Shown here: piece by piece, positions 1-12,045 of the stretch
Layout of the letters: each line of letters opens with the position of its first letter
Position numbering within the stretch: the first letter of the stretch is position 1
From: Favolaschia claudopus
Lineage: Eukaryota > Basidiomycota > Agaricomycetes > Agaricales > Mycenaceae
Reading direction: 5' to 3'
Length of the DNA stretch: 64,000 bases
NCBI GenBank assembly: GCA_037176885.1
Contig: JAWWNJ010000089.1
Location: 930,001-994,000 of the forward strand
Position numbers and translations under genes: made by a program
The notes under the pieces: generated by a model
Told to the model about the DNA's origin: nothing
Databases searched by the model: none
The model's input: only the letters and a program-made list of their open reading frames with translations

Positions 1-167
1 AGGAGCAGCGTCGGTTTGATAGAGCGCGCGTTACCGGCGGGGAGTACAAGGATGGCCGCATATCACAAAGTTAACCTTCCAGTATGATTATCGACACTGT
101 GAACGAGATATTAATGTGACGTTGAAAAGCTAAGGGAACGGAGCGGCATGAATGCTTACCACTGAAA

Positions 168-1496
168 CTAGAGAAGGTTCTCGCTGTGGCCAATATGGAT
201 CTTCAGCCCTTCCTCCACCAGCTGCCGCAGCCCCGCTCTCACTTCCTCATTCGGCAGATCACCAGCATGGTCACTATTCATACGCTGCGGGAAATCAATC
301 TCGAAGCGCTCAAGCGGGGTGGGGCACGATGTGAAGCGGAATCTAAGCATACCGAGGACCATGTCGTAGTCGAACCTCACCGGAGAGGTTGTGTAGATCT
401 CGAGTTCACGGAGGTTGGGAAGGAAATCGGACACGGTGCGTAGCTCGTCGAGGATAAGGAGGAATGGATCGCCATCCGGCTCGTCGTCGGGACGCCCATG
501 AAGGTGGAGGGTGACGAGCGAGGGGAGGAGACGGAGGTGTTGGACCATTGAATGAAATTCAAGTGGGACGGCTGTGTTGAAAGATTCGAGGGGCATAGAC
601 GAGCGGTGAAGAAAGGCTGTCATTTCCTCCATGCTGATCTCGTCGAGGGAGGAGAGAGTCAATGCCTTGAGTGCGGGGAGGGTGAGATGTCGTAAAATGG
701 CAGCGCTGCTTCCATGTCCGCCAAACAGGAACATGGACTGTGCATCTCCGAGCTTGAGAGTCTCGAGAGATGGGAGTGTCAGCGGATCCGACGCAGCGAA
801 GTCATCGTCTTGCTCCTCGTACTCCATGTTGAACATCACACAACTCGAAAGGTTCGGGGCATCGCGCATTATGCCTAGCCACTCGCGCATGTCACCGCAG
901 TAGGGATCCTCCTGCGAGGCCGTGATTGACAACTTCTTGAGTGCAGGGAGCGACTGCCCTCCTCGTCTCCAGAGAACATACGGGAACCGCGCGTCGAGCG
1001 AAACATTTGGCGACAGGCTCAACTTTAAGTCGGACAATTTTGCGCTGTACCGTGCCAGCAAATTCTGGACGCTTTCGTCCAGTTTCAGGGAGCCGTGGAG
1101 TGAGATAGACAAAGGAAGTGTCCGTGCGCGCTCGAGCCATAGGTTGCAAAGCTTGGCGTAGTTGGATCCACGAGGCAAGGAATCCATGTGGATTTTAACC
1201 CAGAGTTGTGGTGTAGCGAGCGCAATGTCGCGCCAAAGCCTGCATACACCAAGAAAGACCATTGGAGGTGATTTAGGTATCGGTTTGGGCGGATAGTTGT
1301 CGGAGTCGACGGAAAGCAGGATATTGGATTGGAGTTCGAGCGGTAGACGCGCCAGAGGGTCGAGAAAAAAATTGAGTTTTCGCAGAGCTTCGCTGCGTTT
1401 GGCCAACAAGTCGTGAAGAATCGCTTGTTGAGCGTCGATGGCGGAGGAGAGCTCGCCGATAACTTCACGCAGCTCTGGGACGGAGTTCGGCCACAT
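168..1496 (-). CDS. F-box-like leucine-rich protein (442 aa)
   Basis: This single-exon gene encodes a predicted substrate-receptor-type F-box protein. Residues 8-42 form a short amphipathic helix (ELREVIGELSSAIDAQQAIL). An F-box-like core follows, with LDPLARLPLELQ at 45-56 and WRDIALATPQLW near 95. The rest is leucine-rich with irregular repeats (LTLPSLETLKLGD, LTLPALKALTLSS). It ends with the family signature LKIHIGHSENLL. I chose the methionine before WPNSVPELRE because all paralogues in this window start at the equivalent place; an upstream in-frame ATG adds eight residues. By family knowledge it may recruit targets to an SCF ubiquitin ligase; the targets are unknown. Paralogues lie at 4250, 12046, 13731/18446 and 18993/20486. 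Confidence 0.85.
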   Translation of the reverse strand: MWPNSVPELREVIGELSSAIDAQQAILHDLLAKRSEALRKLNFFLDPLARLPLELQSNILLSVDSDNYPPKPIPKSPPMVFLGVCRLWRDIALATPQLWVKIHMDSLPRGSNYAKLCNLWLERARTLPLSISLHGSLKLDESVQNLLARYSAKLSDLKLSLSPNVSLDARFPYVLWRRGGQSLPALKKLSITASQEDPYCGDMREWLGIMRDAPNLSSCVMFNMEYEEQDDDFAASDPLTLPSLETLKLGDAQSMFLFGGHGSSAAILRHLTLPALKALTLSSLDEISMEEMTAFLHRSSMPLESFNTAVPLEFHSMVQHLRLLPSLVTLHLHGRPDDEPDGDPFLLILDELRTVSDFLPNLRELEIYTTSPVRFDYDMVLGMLRFRFTSCPTPLERFEIDFPQRMNSDHAGDLPNEEVRAGLRQLVEEGLKIHIGHSENLL

Positions 1497-4249
1497 CGCG
1501 GTGGTGGTAGCTGCAAGCAAAGTGGCTTGGTCGCCGACGGTGATGGCGGCTAGCTCGCTTACATATAATGAACTCTTGACCCAATCTCAGATTCAACTCT
1601 GATTCTGAGTTCTAGTTGTCGATGGCTGCTCGAGGAGGATGGTCAGAGATATATATTTGAGGTACGCTGGAACAAAAACCTTGCTTTTTGCTCGTCTGAG
1701 ACGTCTCAGCCGGAAGGTTTTCGCCCTAGGTCGCCTTCAAGCCCAAGGACAACGTTAACGAGCCATTTCTATTGCGTTCAGCCCAAGGCAGTCTTTTCAC
1801 TAGGCATCTCACGTCTCAAGTTCGATGTTTACAGTTTAGTGACGCGACGTAGTCCGCAAGGCTAGTCAAGAGGACCATTTGCTGAAGCCTACTGGCTCGA
1901 ATAGTATCGCCGGTGCTGGCCATGAATTCCGTGAAGTATAGGATAGTATAGGATCATCTCGTCAAGCTCGGGCATGAAAGCATCCGTGGCTACAAGTCAC
2001 GGAAGGAAGGAGGACGTTGGTGGTGGTAAAAGAATCTGCTAAATACGTAACAGCTCGCCGAAGCAAGCTCGATCCAGTCCGCACGCACGAAGTAGATTTT
2101 ATAGCCCCAGTTTTATGATATATCACCGCTTACAGGTCTTTGTCCTTTATTACACAATTTTCCGGTATGAAAGAAGGAGAGTCCGCGAGCTCGTTCGAAA
2201 ATAATTGAAATAAGAAAACCCCTCGACACGACCCCCACCACCGCAGCACCTGCCTCGCCGCGACCACCATCTCCACCACCTCCTCGCTCATCTCCCGCAC
2301 CGAGCCCAATCCCAGTCCCAACCGCCAACACCCAAGAAAGGAGATAAACGGCAAGCCAGCGTTGACGAAGTGCCGAGAGGAGCCTGCCCCGAGAAGTAAC
2401 CAACAAAGGAGGGACTCGAGGGCGGGGGGCAAGCGCCTTCTACATGAATGCAAGTCAGAATCTGCAAAAAACAAATTAGAGAGAGCTCACTTGAGCCGGG
2501 AGCGGGAATGTAAGGATCTCGAGGATCCTCCAAATACGACCAGCGCGGCTGCGGGAAGGCGTCAGAGTCTAAGGGGATGAGGAGAAGCGAAGCGACTGAC
2601 CGAAAAAGCAAAGAAAGAACGAGGGTCTCGAGGACCGACTCGTGAAAGAAATACGACCAGCGTTAAGGTGTTGGTGGTGAGGACTGATGCCGGGCTCGAG
2701 TCGGGTGATGAGCGAGGGGGCGGTGGAGATGTAGCCGCGCGAGGTCGCTAGTGCCTAGAAGTGGGGCGTGAGCGAAAGAAGAGGCGGAGCGAAGAGCGGG
2801 CTTACTGCTAGACGAGGGTCGATTTGAGGGGCCAGAGACGGAGAAGAGGGAACAAAATAAGGAAGCGAAATCGATGTGTTTTTGGGTTTCATATTGGGGC
2901 TTGTATTCTGGACGCAATGTTAGTGAAAGGCAAACAGATGAAGGACCAGACTCACTTTCAATTCATGTCCTTCTTCAGGTACTTCGGCCAGAACGGTTTT
3001 TTGTAAGCTTTTATCTAAGGACTGCCGAGTCAGAGAGCGCAGTATACGAACGTGCTGACTCACAGTGATTTTAACATTTGTTTTGATTTTGTGTGGGTGG
3101 TTGCGGCGGGTGGGGTTGCCTGGTGCCGATTAGACTTTCAAGAGCGTCTTTTGCGATTGGTGCGTCTTCGGGTTTTCTGAATAGGCAACAGGGTTAGCGA
3201 GCGAAGGCAAAAGCAGGAAGTCACGTACTTGTTATTATACAGTTTTTGTTTTTTTTTTGTTTTTCGACCTCCAGCAGCTGCCCGGCCGGTGCAGTGCCTT
3301 TGGGGCAATAGATGTTGTGATTCTAGATAGAATTAAGGTCAGCGAGGGTCCGAGCGCCTACAGGGATGGGGACAGGGTAACTCACAATAGGAGTAGTAGT
3401 GTCTCGTCATTATGTGTAGTAGTAATGGAGAGTAGAAAAAACAGATTGAGAGAGATAGAGAGAAGTGAAGCGAAGCGAAGAGGTAGAGAGAGAGAGAAAA
3501 AAAAAGAGAAGAGAAGGAATAAACGGTGCGCACTGAGGTCCATAGCCTGGGGGTGCTGTTTGATTTATACCTTTCTGAAGGGAGGCGGAAGCTGGATGTT
3601 TGAGACTCTACAGCGGATGTCAAATTGAATTCGCCGCTTTCGAGGAGGCGCAAGTCGCGGGGAAAGGCAGAGAAAACGGAAATGACGGGCTTTCTGTCGA
3701 GATTGCAAGCTGCAAGCCTTCCGATTTCAGTTGTGTTCGAGATCGTGAAAGGTAGGGTATTCTACGCCAGAATCGATAGGCAGCAGCTGGATTCGAGGTG
3801 GGTTATCGGAGTTTTCGATCGCACGGATGTAAGTCTGAGATTTGCTTCCCAAATTTCTTCCTTTTCTGGGAGCACCGATCTCTGAACTTCGCCACATGGT
3901 ATCGAGCACGGCGATGCCGGAGGCTAGGTAGAGCGTGCAGAAACGTTTGCTGGACGCGTGGCGGCGATGGTGTAGCTGGCACTAAGTACAAGTACGGGCA
4001 GAGCATGAGAGAACTAAGATTTTCGGGTAATTTCAAGAGCTAGAGGGCAGCGTTGACAGCGCGGTGATAATTGAACGAATATACGCTGTAGAAGCCGTGA
4101 GGAGTAAAGCTAGGTGGAGGTACGAAACAGGAAGAAAAAATTGCCTATTTCGGCCTTGCCTTCCGACCGGCCTCGACCCCGGAAAAGATAAGTATATAGT
4201 TGTGTATGTCGAGCATGTTGGCATGAATGCGGCGTGCGGAAAAATGAAG
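1497..4249. other. Intergenic region without a recognisable gene
   Basis: Only short overlapping open stretches occur on both strands, and none has a domain or a convincing start or splice pattern. The sequence GAAATACGACCAGCG near 2647 partly repeats AAATACGACCAGCG near 2533. The region contains a poly-T run near 3246 and a purine-rich tract at about 3425-3520. Confidence 0.5.
3425..3520. repeat. Purine-rich (GA/AGAG) low-complexity tract
   Basis: The plus strand is almost entirely A and G, with runs of GAGAGA and AAAAAAAA. It reads as a microsatellite. No coding potential can be supported. Confidence 0.7.
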
Positions 4250-5554
4250 TTAGAGCATGTTTTTCCCTGGAGCCCCGATGTGAATCTTCAGCCCGTCCCT
4301 CACCAACTGCTGCAGCCCAACTCTCACTTCTTCATTCGGCATGTCCACATATTCAGTGAAGTTGAGCTCGAAACGCTCGAGTCGAGTGGGGCACAAAGTG
4401 AAGCGGCACTTGAGCATGCTGAGCAACCCGCTGTAGTGAATATTCATCGCAGCGTTTATGCGGAATACAATCGTGTGGAGATGGGGCAGGACCTCGGAGG
4501 AGGAAGCTAGGAGATCGACAAAGGGAAGGATACGTACCCCGTCGATTGCCGCCAGTTCGAGAGTGACAAGCTGGGGGATGAGGGGGAGAAAACGTGAGAC
4601 GACGGGCTCCAGCCACGGTTCCCGGTGTGGAAGGATCATTTCGAGTGATTCAAGGGGAGGTGAGGAGCGGGAAAGGAACGCCAAAAATGCCTCGTGGGCA
4701 ATGTCTAATTCGGATACGGTCAGAACCTTGAGAGCGGGTAGGGTGAGATACTGCAAAATGGCAAGAGAATTGCTGCCCATGTTGCGCCGCAAGTCCAGGG
4801 CACCACGCTCGCCAAGATGCATACATTCTAGGGATGCGTGCATCAACGGTTGAGGAGGCGGTACATTAGGATTGTCGAACGTATTGACCATCTCACAATG
4901 AGATAATCCGGGAGCGGCGCGCAGGATATCGAGCCAATCGCCGATGTACCCAATGAAAGTATAATAGCCTGCGGGCTCTATCGACAATGTCTTCAATGAA
5001 GGCAGCGACCTTTCGGGCATTTTCCAGAGGATGTCTGGGTTTGAGCCTTTGATCAGTGATACATCGATCATTAATGTCAAGTCCTTCAATTGAGGACTAT
5101 ACTGCGCCAGCAAGTCCTGTAGATTTTGGTCTAGTGTAAGAAGACCGCGCAGCGTGACAGACAGAGGAAGGCCGCGTGCGCGCTCAAGCCACATTGAGCA
5201 AAGCCTAAGGCGATTAGGTCCGCAAGGCAAGGAGTTGGTGATCTGGATTTTAGTCCACAGCATCGGAGTGGCAAGGGCAATATCGCGCCACAGACGACAA
5301 ACGCGAAGGAGGAGTATCGGAGGCACATTTGAATCCGGTTTTCGTGGTAACGATTGGGAGTCCACGAAAACGAAGATGCAGGATTGGAGCTCAAGCGGTA
5401 ATCGCGCAATAGGATCGAGAAAAAGGTTGAGTCTGTGCTGGACTTCGAGGCGCTTCGCTTTCAAGTCATGGAGTATCGCTCTTTGAGCATTTATAGCCAA
5501 CGAAAGTTCCTCTATATCGTCCTGCAGCTTTGAGATGGCGGGGTTTCGCGACAT
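4250..5554 (-). CDS. F-box-like leucine-rich protein (434 aa)
   Basis: This is a paralogue of the 168-1496 gene, single-exon, with the same layout. It has an N-terminal helix (MSRNPAISKLQDDIEEL), an F-box-like core (LDPIARLPLELQ, then WRDIALATPMLW), leucine-rich repeats (YLTLPALKVLTVSEL) and the C-terminal signature NEEVRVGLQQLVRDGLKIHIG. An open frame extends 19 codons upstream, but the MSRNPAIS start matches the other family members, including the fragment at 35455 (MARNPAIS). A palindrome, TTCGGCCGAA, lies 58 bp upstream of this start. The C-terminal third is close to the 12046 gene, which suggests a recent duplication or gene conversion between them. Confidence 0.85.
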   Translation of the reverse strand: MSRNPAISKLQDDIEELSLAINAQRAILHDLKAKRLEVQHRLNLFLDPIARLPLELQSCIFVFVDSQSLPRKPDSNVPPILLLRVCRLWRDIALATPMLWTKIQITNSLPCGPNRLRLCSMWLERARGLPLSVTLRGLLTLDQNLQDLLAQYSPQLKDLTLMIDVSLIKGSNPDILWKMPERSLPSLKTLSIEPAGYYTFIGYIGDWLDILRAAPGLSHCEMVNTFDNPNVPPPQPLMHASLECMHLGERGALDLRRNMGSNSLAILQYLTLPALKVLTVSELDIAHEAFLAFLSRSSPPLESLEMILPHREPWLEPVVSRFLPLIPQLVTLELAAIDGVRILPFVDLLASSSEVLPHLHTIVFRINAAMNIHYSGLLSMLKCRFTLCPTRLERFELNFTEYVDMPNEEVRVGLQQLVRDGLKIHIGAPGKNML

Positions 5555-5611
5555 GAGGATGATGGTGGCCACAAACCAAGGATTCTGGCCGTGCGGGTAG
5601 GGTTGGGTCAA

Positions 5612-5621
5612 TTCGGCCGAA
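5612..5621 (-). promoter_or_regulatory. TTCGGCCGAA palindrome upstream of F-box gene
   Basis: The perfect 10-bp palindrome TTCGGCCGAA is 58 bp upstream of the 4250-5554 start codon. The same or nearly the same word lies 40-63 bp upstream of three other F-box family starts here (12046, 18704, 35455). Inverted CGG/CCG half sites are typical targets of fungal Zn2Cys6 regulators; that link is inference. Confidence 0.5.
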
Positions 5622-6420
5622 ACAACCCGCCCATAATCTTTCTCTAACGTCGACCATGTCTACAGCTCTCTCGCAGTTCGATAGCATTTCAAGAGACTCT
5701 TGGCAGCGATAGGGTTCTTGTAAAAACTCGTAAGATGGCTCTACCCTCTTTTGAAGGCCCCGCGTGATAATTTCAAGTCAAAAACTCGCATGACTTCTAC
5801 CGCACTGTGACACGGCAATGCCTTGCATCGACCACAATCAGGGTGGAACAATTCGAAGCTGGTATATGGCGTTCCTCACCCGACGGGCCCCAGCGAACGA
5901 CTTTGGATGTAGCTGCGATTGAAGCTTCGCGACAAACAAGCGACAGTACTCTGTGCCTGGTAAGTCTGCACTTTTGCCGTTCGCGATTCTGGCAGCGGTA
6001 ATTGACTCCTCGTTAGGTAGGGGTGAACGGGGCGCGCTCAAATTCGATACCACAATCGCCGCGCACGATTTGGAACTGAAATAACTGGCAACGTGCCCCA
6101 AACGATGGTTGGGAACGCCCTATGATTCTTACAGACAGGGAATGTGGAGGCGTTGAAAGCTATGGTTAGCTGCATTTGAAGGAAAACAACGGACCACCCT
6201 TTCGTCACGGTGACCGTCATCGAATCTCGATGACTTCTCCTTCTCATCTTTCCCTCGCTGCAGCTTTACTCCTCGCCTCTCCTCGCTAGCAGTGCTTCAA
6301 GCTTGTAGTCGATTCTTCACGCCAGTTCACGCCTCAATTTTTTTTTGCTGAGCGCCTAGAGGACTGGGCCGCAATCAAAGATCGTTATCAGACACCTCAA
6401 TTGCTTTCGCTTGCAACACC
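5622..6420. other. Intergenic region, divergent promoters
   Basis: This is the 5' flank of the minus-strand F-box gene and of the plus-strand gene starting at 6421. The last 120 bp before 6421 are T- and C-rich, as is usual for fungal transcription start regions. No supported gene was seen. Confidence 0.5.
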
Positions 6421-7450
6421 ATGTCTCGACTTCCCACCGAGCTCGAAAGGCTGGTTTTCGAATGTGCCGCCGTGAATCGCTCACGAATACCGACTCTTCT
6501 ACTTGTCGCTCATCGTGTTCGCATCTGGTGCGTTATCCTTCATGAATTTCCAACTTGACTCGAACGCGCACATTTCAGGCTCGAACCTATACTCTACCAC
6601 CTGCTGCTCCTCAACGGCGTCAGAAGCATTGAATCCGTCTTAACAGTAATCCTTTCAAAGCCCCCCTCCTTTCTCGAATCCGCCGTCCGCCACCTCCTCC
6701 TATATTCGAGTCCATTTTCCTTGAAACCCGACACTCTCTCCCAATTCCTGCACCGCTGCCCAGGAATCACCTCCCTCTCCCTCATCGGCGACATCACCGG
6801 CCCCCACCTCCTCCCCGCCCTCGCCCAAATGCGCTCTCTCAGGCGCCTCAGCATCGAGATGAAGCTCCTCTTCCCCGACTCTCAAGTCGATCTCGACCAC
6901 CCGCTCTTCGCGTCCATAACGCACCTCGACCTGTTTGAGGAGGTATACCTCGACGAGGAAGACGAGCCGAACGATCTCTTATGGCTTCTACGCCCTCAAG
7001 CGCCAGCGAAAATGGCAAACCTCGAATATTTGGGGTTCAATACCCAATTGCATGCGTCATTTCTATGTGCGGTTCACGACCGGTACGAGCAGTTGCGGGT
7101 GCTCGTCCTCGGGTTCACGGCGACGGACGAGGAGAGCGCGGTGGGGTTTCTGGAAGAGGTGACGGAGCAGACAGCGGCTATGTTTGAGGAGGATGGAGAG
7201 AAAGGGATGGGGGTGGGGATGGAGCGGTTGGTTGTGGCGACATATGATAATCCTTATCAGGATTGGGAGAGGGGGGTGCGAGGCGGGGAGGATGTTTGGA
7301 CGAGGGCGGAGGAGTTCGTGAGAAGGAAGAGGGGTGGGGAGGTTGCTGGTATGTGCCGCTTTTCAAGTTGGTGGTGTTGTCCCTATTGTTTTCTGACGAG
7401 CCGGTACAGCGGGAGACTATTACATGCCTATCAAGAAGCGCCAATCTTGA
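6421..7450 (+). CDS. F-box/LRR-like protein (305 aa, three exons)
   Basis: Exons are 6421-6527, 6579-7348 and 7410-7450, giving 918 coding bases. Introns of 51 and 61 bp have GT..AG ends (GTGCGT..TTTCAG, GTATGT..GTACAG). The protein opens with MSRLPTELERLVFECAA, an F-box-like start. It continues with leucine-rich segments (FLHRCPGITSLSLIGDITG) and ends in GDYYMPIKKRQS. It belongs to a second F-box-like family, shorter than the 440-aa paralogues. A degraded homologue, interrupted by the 10.7-kb LTR element, lies on the minus strand at 22300-23033 plus 33760-33960; its conserved intron positions and its YYMPVQKR end support this splice model. The function is unknown beyond likely protein binding. 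Confidence 0.75.
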
Positions 7451-8005
7451 AGATGTTTTTCCACTATGCAGTGAATGCATTCGGGGCTACCTCCTTGGCT
7501 TTCTTAACTCAGATTTCTATCTCGAGTGATATCGCACGTTTCTTTGTGGCTCGGCAGTCGGCTTTTGCCAGCTTTGAACTCTCCGAAAGATTCACAGAAC
7601 AATTCCGGGTCAATAACTCTGTATCGCTATGCTCCCAATGGCAAGTTAGCGGGACAGCACATCAGCAGACCGTTCTCTCCACCAGCATTGGCTGGAGAAT
7701 TGCTCAGAGCGATCTGCCGAGAAGTTGTTCTTATGATAAGAACCCACGGGCGTCTGTGTCTTTTTCTGTTGCCATTATCCTGGAATTCCTCTGCGCTTCA
7801 ATTATCGTGTCCTCTGCTCAAGGGCGAAGGCTCGGCCAACACATTTGGATCTGGCTTCGGTCGAATTACCTCCAAGTTGCCTACTCAGCGATCTCTGTGT
7901 ATATTAACGGGCGTCTATCGGCTAAAACATTCCCATGCCTATTTCTGCCGCTGACAATCTATTAAATCGGCGTTGGTCCTTTCTCGTTGTCTTTTGACCA
8001 GGACG
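7451..8005 (+). other. Intergenic region without a supported gene
   Basis: This stretch separates the 6421 gene from the membrane-protein gene on the same strand. Open frames run through it, but none starts independently or has a recognisable domain. It probably contains the terminator of the first gene and the promoter of the second. Confidence 0.4.
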
Positions 8006-9792
8006 ATGGACCGGTCGTCGTCTCAGAGCTCTCGTAGCCACTATATCCCTCTCGTGAAGATCGTTCTTGCATGGCTCGTCGCCCTCGCCCTCGCTGTTGG
8101 CCATCATGCGTACTACTCGTCGCTCAATGATCATCCGGTGGCTTCAGGGAAAACAGCGTCGTTGCTCGTGCATTCCCAGGCCGGGGCATCCGCCATCGGT
8201 ATCGCTTTTGCGACTGTTGTCGTCGCAATGCTGGGTTTGTCGTCCGGCACGGCATTTCTCCAATGTGCGTGGAAGGTGGCGCGCATGCGGGCGTTCACCG
8301 TGTCGGGTCTGGACGCGATGTGGTCGTCACCGACGAGCCTCTTGTCATTTTTCTCGCTTGACTTTTGGCGGGAGGCCCGCGGCATCGTCTTCATCGCAGT
8401 GCTCGCGCATGCTTTCCAGCTCGTCGTCACATTTGCGCCCGGTACATTGACTGTGGAGATTGATGTGTCCACTGTATCGAACTCGTGTGCTGTCCCCGCG
8501 TTTGATTTTGGATCATCGGCGTTGTTGTATGATGGTGGGTCATGACTTGTGTGCCTTCATCGACTTGGGAATGACACCGCGCAGTGTTACAATCAGCCTC
8601 GATTCCTTATAATGCACCCACCGTGTTGGCCCAACGCCTCGTTTCTACCACGCTTTTGAGTGGCCAGCCTCTCCCTCCGACCTCGCCCTGCGGGCAAAAC
8701 TGCTCTTACACCGTACTGGCAAGTGCGCCGGGCTTTTCGTGCTCGGTTGGTACACGGGATTTTGCCATCTTGAATTGGACGGACGCGATTAATGGGTTAT
8801 CCCAATTCTCACCTCCTCCTTATTTCGCGGCCATCACCGACATCATGCCCGCCAATAAGAATAATGGAGTGTTTCCCTGGGACACGGACACCGAAACACA
8901 GTTCATGTGGGACTTCGAGGCACAGTACACCAATTATACGAGATGGAACCCCGCTGACGACGGTCAAAATCTAACATGTGTTGTGTACAACTCGACATAC
9001 AGTGTCCACTACACCTTCTCTGGTACTAGCTCGTCCGTTGTGATCGACAAAGTAGTTCCACAACAGGCTGCAACTCAATTCTCTTCACCTCCGAACGACC
9101 CCGGTACTGGTATCGTCGCTAGCTCAAACCCAGCAATTCACACAGCATGGTACAACGCCATAGCGAACTACTTTGCCATCGTTCGGAGCCTCTACATTTT
9201 TACGATCGGTAGCGTTGTGCCCATACCTTCAAACTCCGCAGGCACATGGAATTATTCGACAACGACACTTGAGCTCGGCCAGTCGCAGTTCATTCAACCT
9301 GCGACCACCTCGCTCGCTGCGGGAAATCTTACATGGCACCCCATCGAACAGATCGCGCAGATGTTCGAGTCCACCCTGCAAAACATCACGCTATCCATCC
9401 TCACCGGTACACTCGACAACACGCAAAAGACGATGACAATTTGCACGTACACCAACACCAACCCGCACTTTGCGTATCATAAGGGGCGGCTCTGGCTCAT
9501 CTACGGGCTCGGCCTCGGTTTGTCGCTCTTGTGCGACCTCTTCGGCATCATCGCGCTCTTCCAGAATAGGATGATTGGCGGGACGGGTAACAATTTCAGC
9601 GACTTTTTGGCGGCGACGCGGAACCCTGAGCTTAATGAGCTGAATCTAAAGGAGCCGGGGCGGATTTTGCTGAAATATGGGCCGGTGACGAGTGAGGGTG
9701 GTCGGTATGCGTTTGCTCAGCAGGATCATTTCATCGATGACGGGGCTAGCGATGGAGGGAAGGAGAGTTCACATTTGTCTCCGTCGGGTTAA
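8006..9792 (+). CDS. Multi-pass membrane protein with large extracytoplasmic domain (578 aa)
   Basis: Exons are 8006-8534 and 8585-9792; the 50-bp intron begins GTGGGT and ends GCGCAG. I see four hydrophobic segments: about residues 14-32 (VKIVLAWLVALALAVG), 62-82, 118-140 (IVFIAVLAHAFQLVV) and 478-503 (LWLIYGLGLGLSLL). The 330 residues between the third and fourth contain several N-glycosylation sequons and a CGQNCS pair, so this part probably faces outside. The short tail is hydrophilic. Such three-plus-one topologies are common in uncharacterised fungal proteins. I do not recognise a catalytic motif and assign no function. The chosen ATG is followed by a Ser-rich lead (DRSSSQSSRSH); an alternative non-ATG extension upstream is not supported. 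Confidence 0.75.
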
Positions 9793-12045
9793 TAGTGTTT
9801 TCTGTTGCCTTTTTCGAGTAGGCCAGCTTTCGGTGTACATGTATGTAGGATATGTACAGTAGCTCTGAATGACTCAAAGTCAAATGCATCCGAGTCTTGA
9901 CACGCAAAACAATCTAAAATGCTCTGGTCATACTCACTGGTTGCATGATAACTTCTTATATTACTACTTCGATAGGCTTCATAACTGTTTTCACTTGGCT
10001 CAATTGTGGCTTGAATTTTTGGGTAGCTTTAAAACTATTGTGAGGACTCGGAGGCAGTCTGAGATGACCCTATTAGGCAGGTCACCTTCTTGTTCCGTAC
10101 CATCACCCCGACCATGAACTCCTCCCGGAGTCGACTATCTGGGATTCAAATATGTTCACCATGGCTGACGCTTTAACCTTCAAGCAACAAGTTTCCCTTG
10201 ACCTCTGTGAAAGATGCCGAAGTCTACATCCATACCGCACCTATTCTTTGTGAATCATTCTTGAACGTCTACTACTGGCTTGTTTGTGCTCATGTTGGAT
10301 GGCTGGCAGCGGACAAAGTCGTGACAGCGAATTGTCTGGATACCCATCGACTGAAGCCTCTCGGAGCCTCTAACCCATATCGTCGCTCGAAAACAGGTGC
10401 GTTGTGGTGGTCTATGGGCTTATGGGAGCTGACGGATTTTTTCATCAAGCTTGAACTTCATCGTTCCTCCTATTTTTGACAGGAATTATCCGCCTATTGC
10501 GTTTACTGCACATCATTACCACAAGCCGCCATACTCGTCTTCCGACTCTCATCATCGGCTGGACGTGCTTGGTCTCAGGGATTTGGCTGATTGCAAGCCA
10601 TCTCTGTATGCATACCCGTCTGTGGAGGTGTACCTCCGGAGCACATCCTGCCCTGTAACCACTGCTGGCTTCCTGGCTCCCATCACCTTCATATGTCTTT
10701 TCGACGATCTTACCCTACTCGGAGTCATCGCGTCGTAGATTCTGCTCGATGTGACGTGAATGCGCATCCTACTATCGCTGCATGCATGGGTAGGATGCAT
10801 GGACCGGCTTCTTCTGGGAGAGAATCTCGCCGCTATCGAGCGTCAGACGGAGGAATATGTGGCTTGGTACTCTGACTCGAAATCCATATACGTGTTCCCT
10901 GTACCATCGCCCTCTCCGTTTCCGTGGCTGAGATTGCTATTTTGGGTCATGGATTCTGACGTGAACATGCTTGTTTGCGTACCCAAGATATCTCCAGAAG
11001 CCATCGAGCACAAATGGAGGACGTCAATCTGAAGAACGAGAATGAGCGCATCAAAGACTCGTGGCGTGGTGTTAAAGGTCATCATCTTATCCATTTTCGT
11101 CCCCAGCCTATTGGTTGACTCGTTCCGCAGCTTTGCTACAGTAATCGCTAGCCTGACGGCAAGACCCCTGTATGGATATATCTATCCGTCGACTTGCGTT
11201 CCATGCGCATCTTCGATGGTGAGCAAGCAACCCAGCATTCTCGCCGAACCCTCGTCAACAATATCTGTCTTCCATGACCCCAATACCAGGGAAACTCCTC
11301 GCAAATCTCCAATACGGAATTGAGATCATAGAAACATATCACGATGACCTGAAGACAATCATGACTTTATTCATTCAATGACCTCGCTCGGATGCTCGGG
11401 CCTCTTGATTCCCTTCCCGAGTGCGAGAGTGAAATTCGGCTGTGAGACGCAGATCCGCGACCTCCGAGCCTGTAGCTGGATTCGATATCGATGGGGCGCG
11501 GGTCTTTGGTGGAGAGGAGAAGGAGACTTGATTGGGCGACGTTGGATTGGTCGTTTCGGAACAGTTGTCGAGTGTGTCGAGTGCTGCTCTGCCGAGGGTA
11601 CGGTGCTGTTGCGATAGAGGACAAAAGAGTGTTTTGGGCGAGTGAGGTCAAAGGAAATGGGAATGGGAAGGAATCGGGGCCCAGGGTGTGTGATCTGAAT
11701 GGCGCTTGACCTAACTCAGGTATGCTATACTTCGTGATATACCTCACGGTGAAGGGGCGTATGAAGTTGTGCTTGCAAAGCTCTCGCGTATTCTGGAGCC
11801 TCAGGAGGTTCTCTAATTTATTTCGCTTGTCTGCATCTGCTCACATCGCCGACGCCCCCTCTTGTTTGTGCTTTCCTACAGTACTCATAGTACTACATAT
11901 ATACAGTACCCTGTAAATAGCGTATACTGCATAAGTATACCGCATTCGTTGCAACGGATTCAGAATTTTTTTTGACTGCGAGCCGCGCCGGCTTTCTTCG
12001 GCCGACACGAATCGCTTTCTTCCTTCTCTCATCCTCGCTTCAGCC
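9793..12045 (+). other. Long intergenic region, possible decayed gene remnants
   Basis: Short plus-strand open stretches occur at about 10198-10479, 10451-10738, 10760-11032 and 11042-11323, in different frames. Some contain hydrophobic runs (LPTLIIGWTCLVSGIW near 10540) and possible splice sites. They could be the remains of a membrane-protein gene, but no continuous model can be built. I see nothing recognisable in the remainder. Confidence 0.3.
11997..12006 (+). promoter_or_regulatory. TTCGGCCGAC near-palindrome upstream of F-box gene
   Basis: TTCGGCCGAC lies 40 bp upstream of the 12046 start and differs by one base from the palindrome found before the 4250-5554, 18704 and 35455 starts. 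A T-rich run (TTTTTTTT) lies a further 20-30 bp upstream. Confidence 0.45.

Noticed and set aside
2113..2611. Overlapping minus-strand frames of about 100 codons
   Set aside because: Three frames overlap without a domain, a splice pattern or family resemblance; composition bias explains them.
7263..7954. Separate genes downstream of and overlapping the 6421 gene
   Set aside because: The reading frames arise from unspliced intron sequence and its 3' flank; the spliced model ends at 7450 and is supported by the homologue at 22.3 kb.
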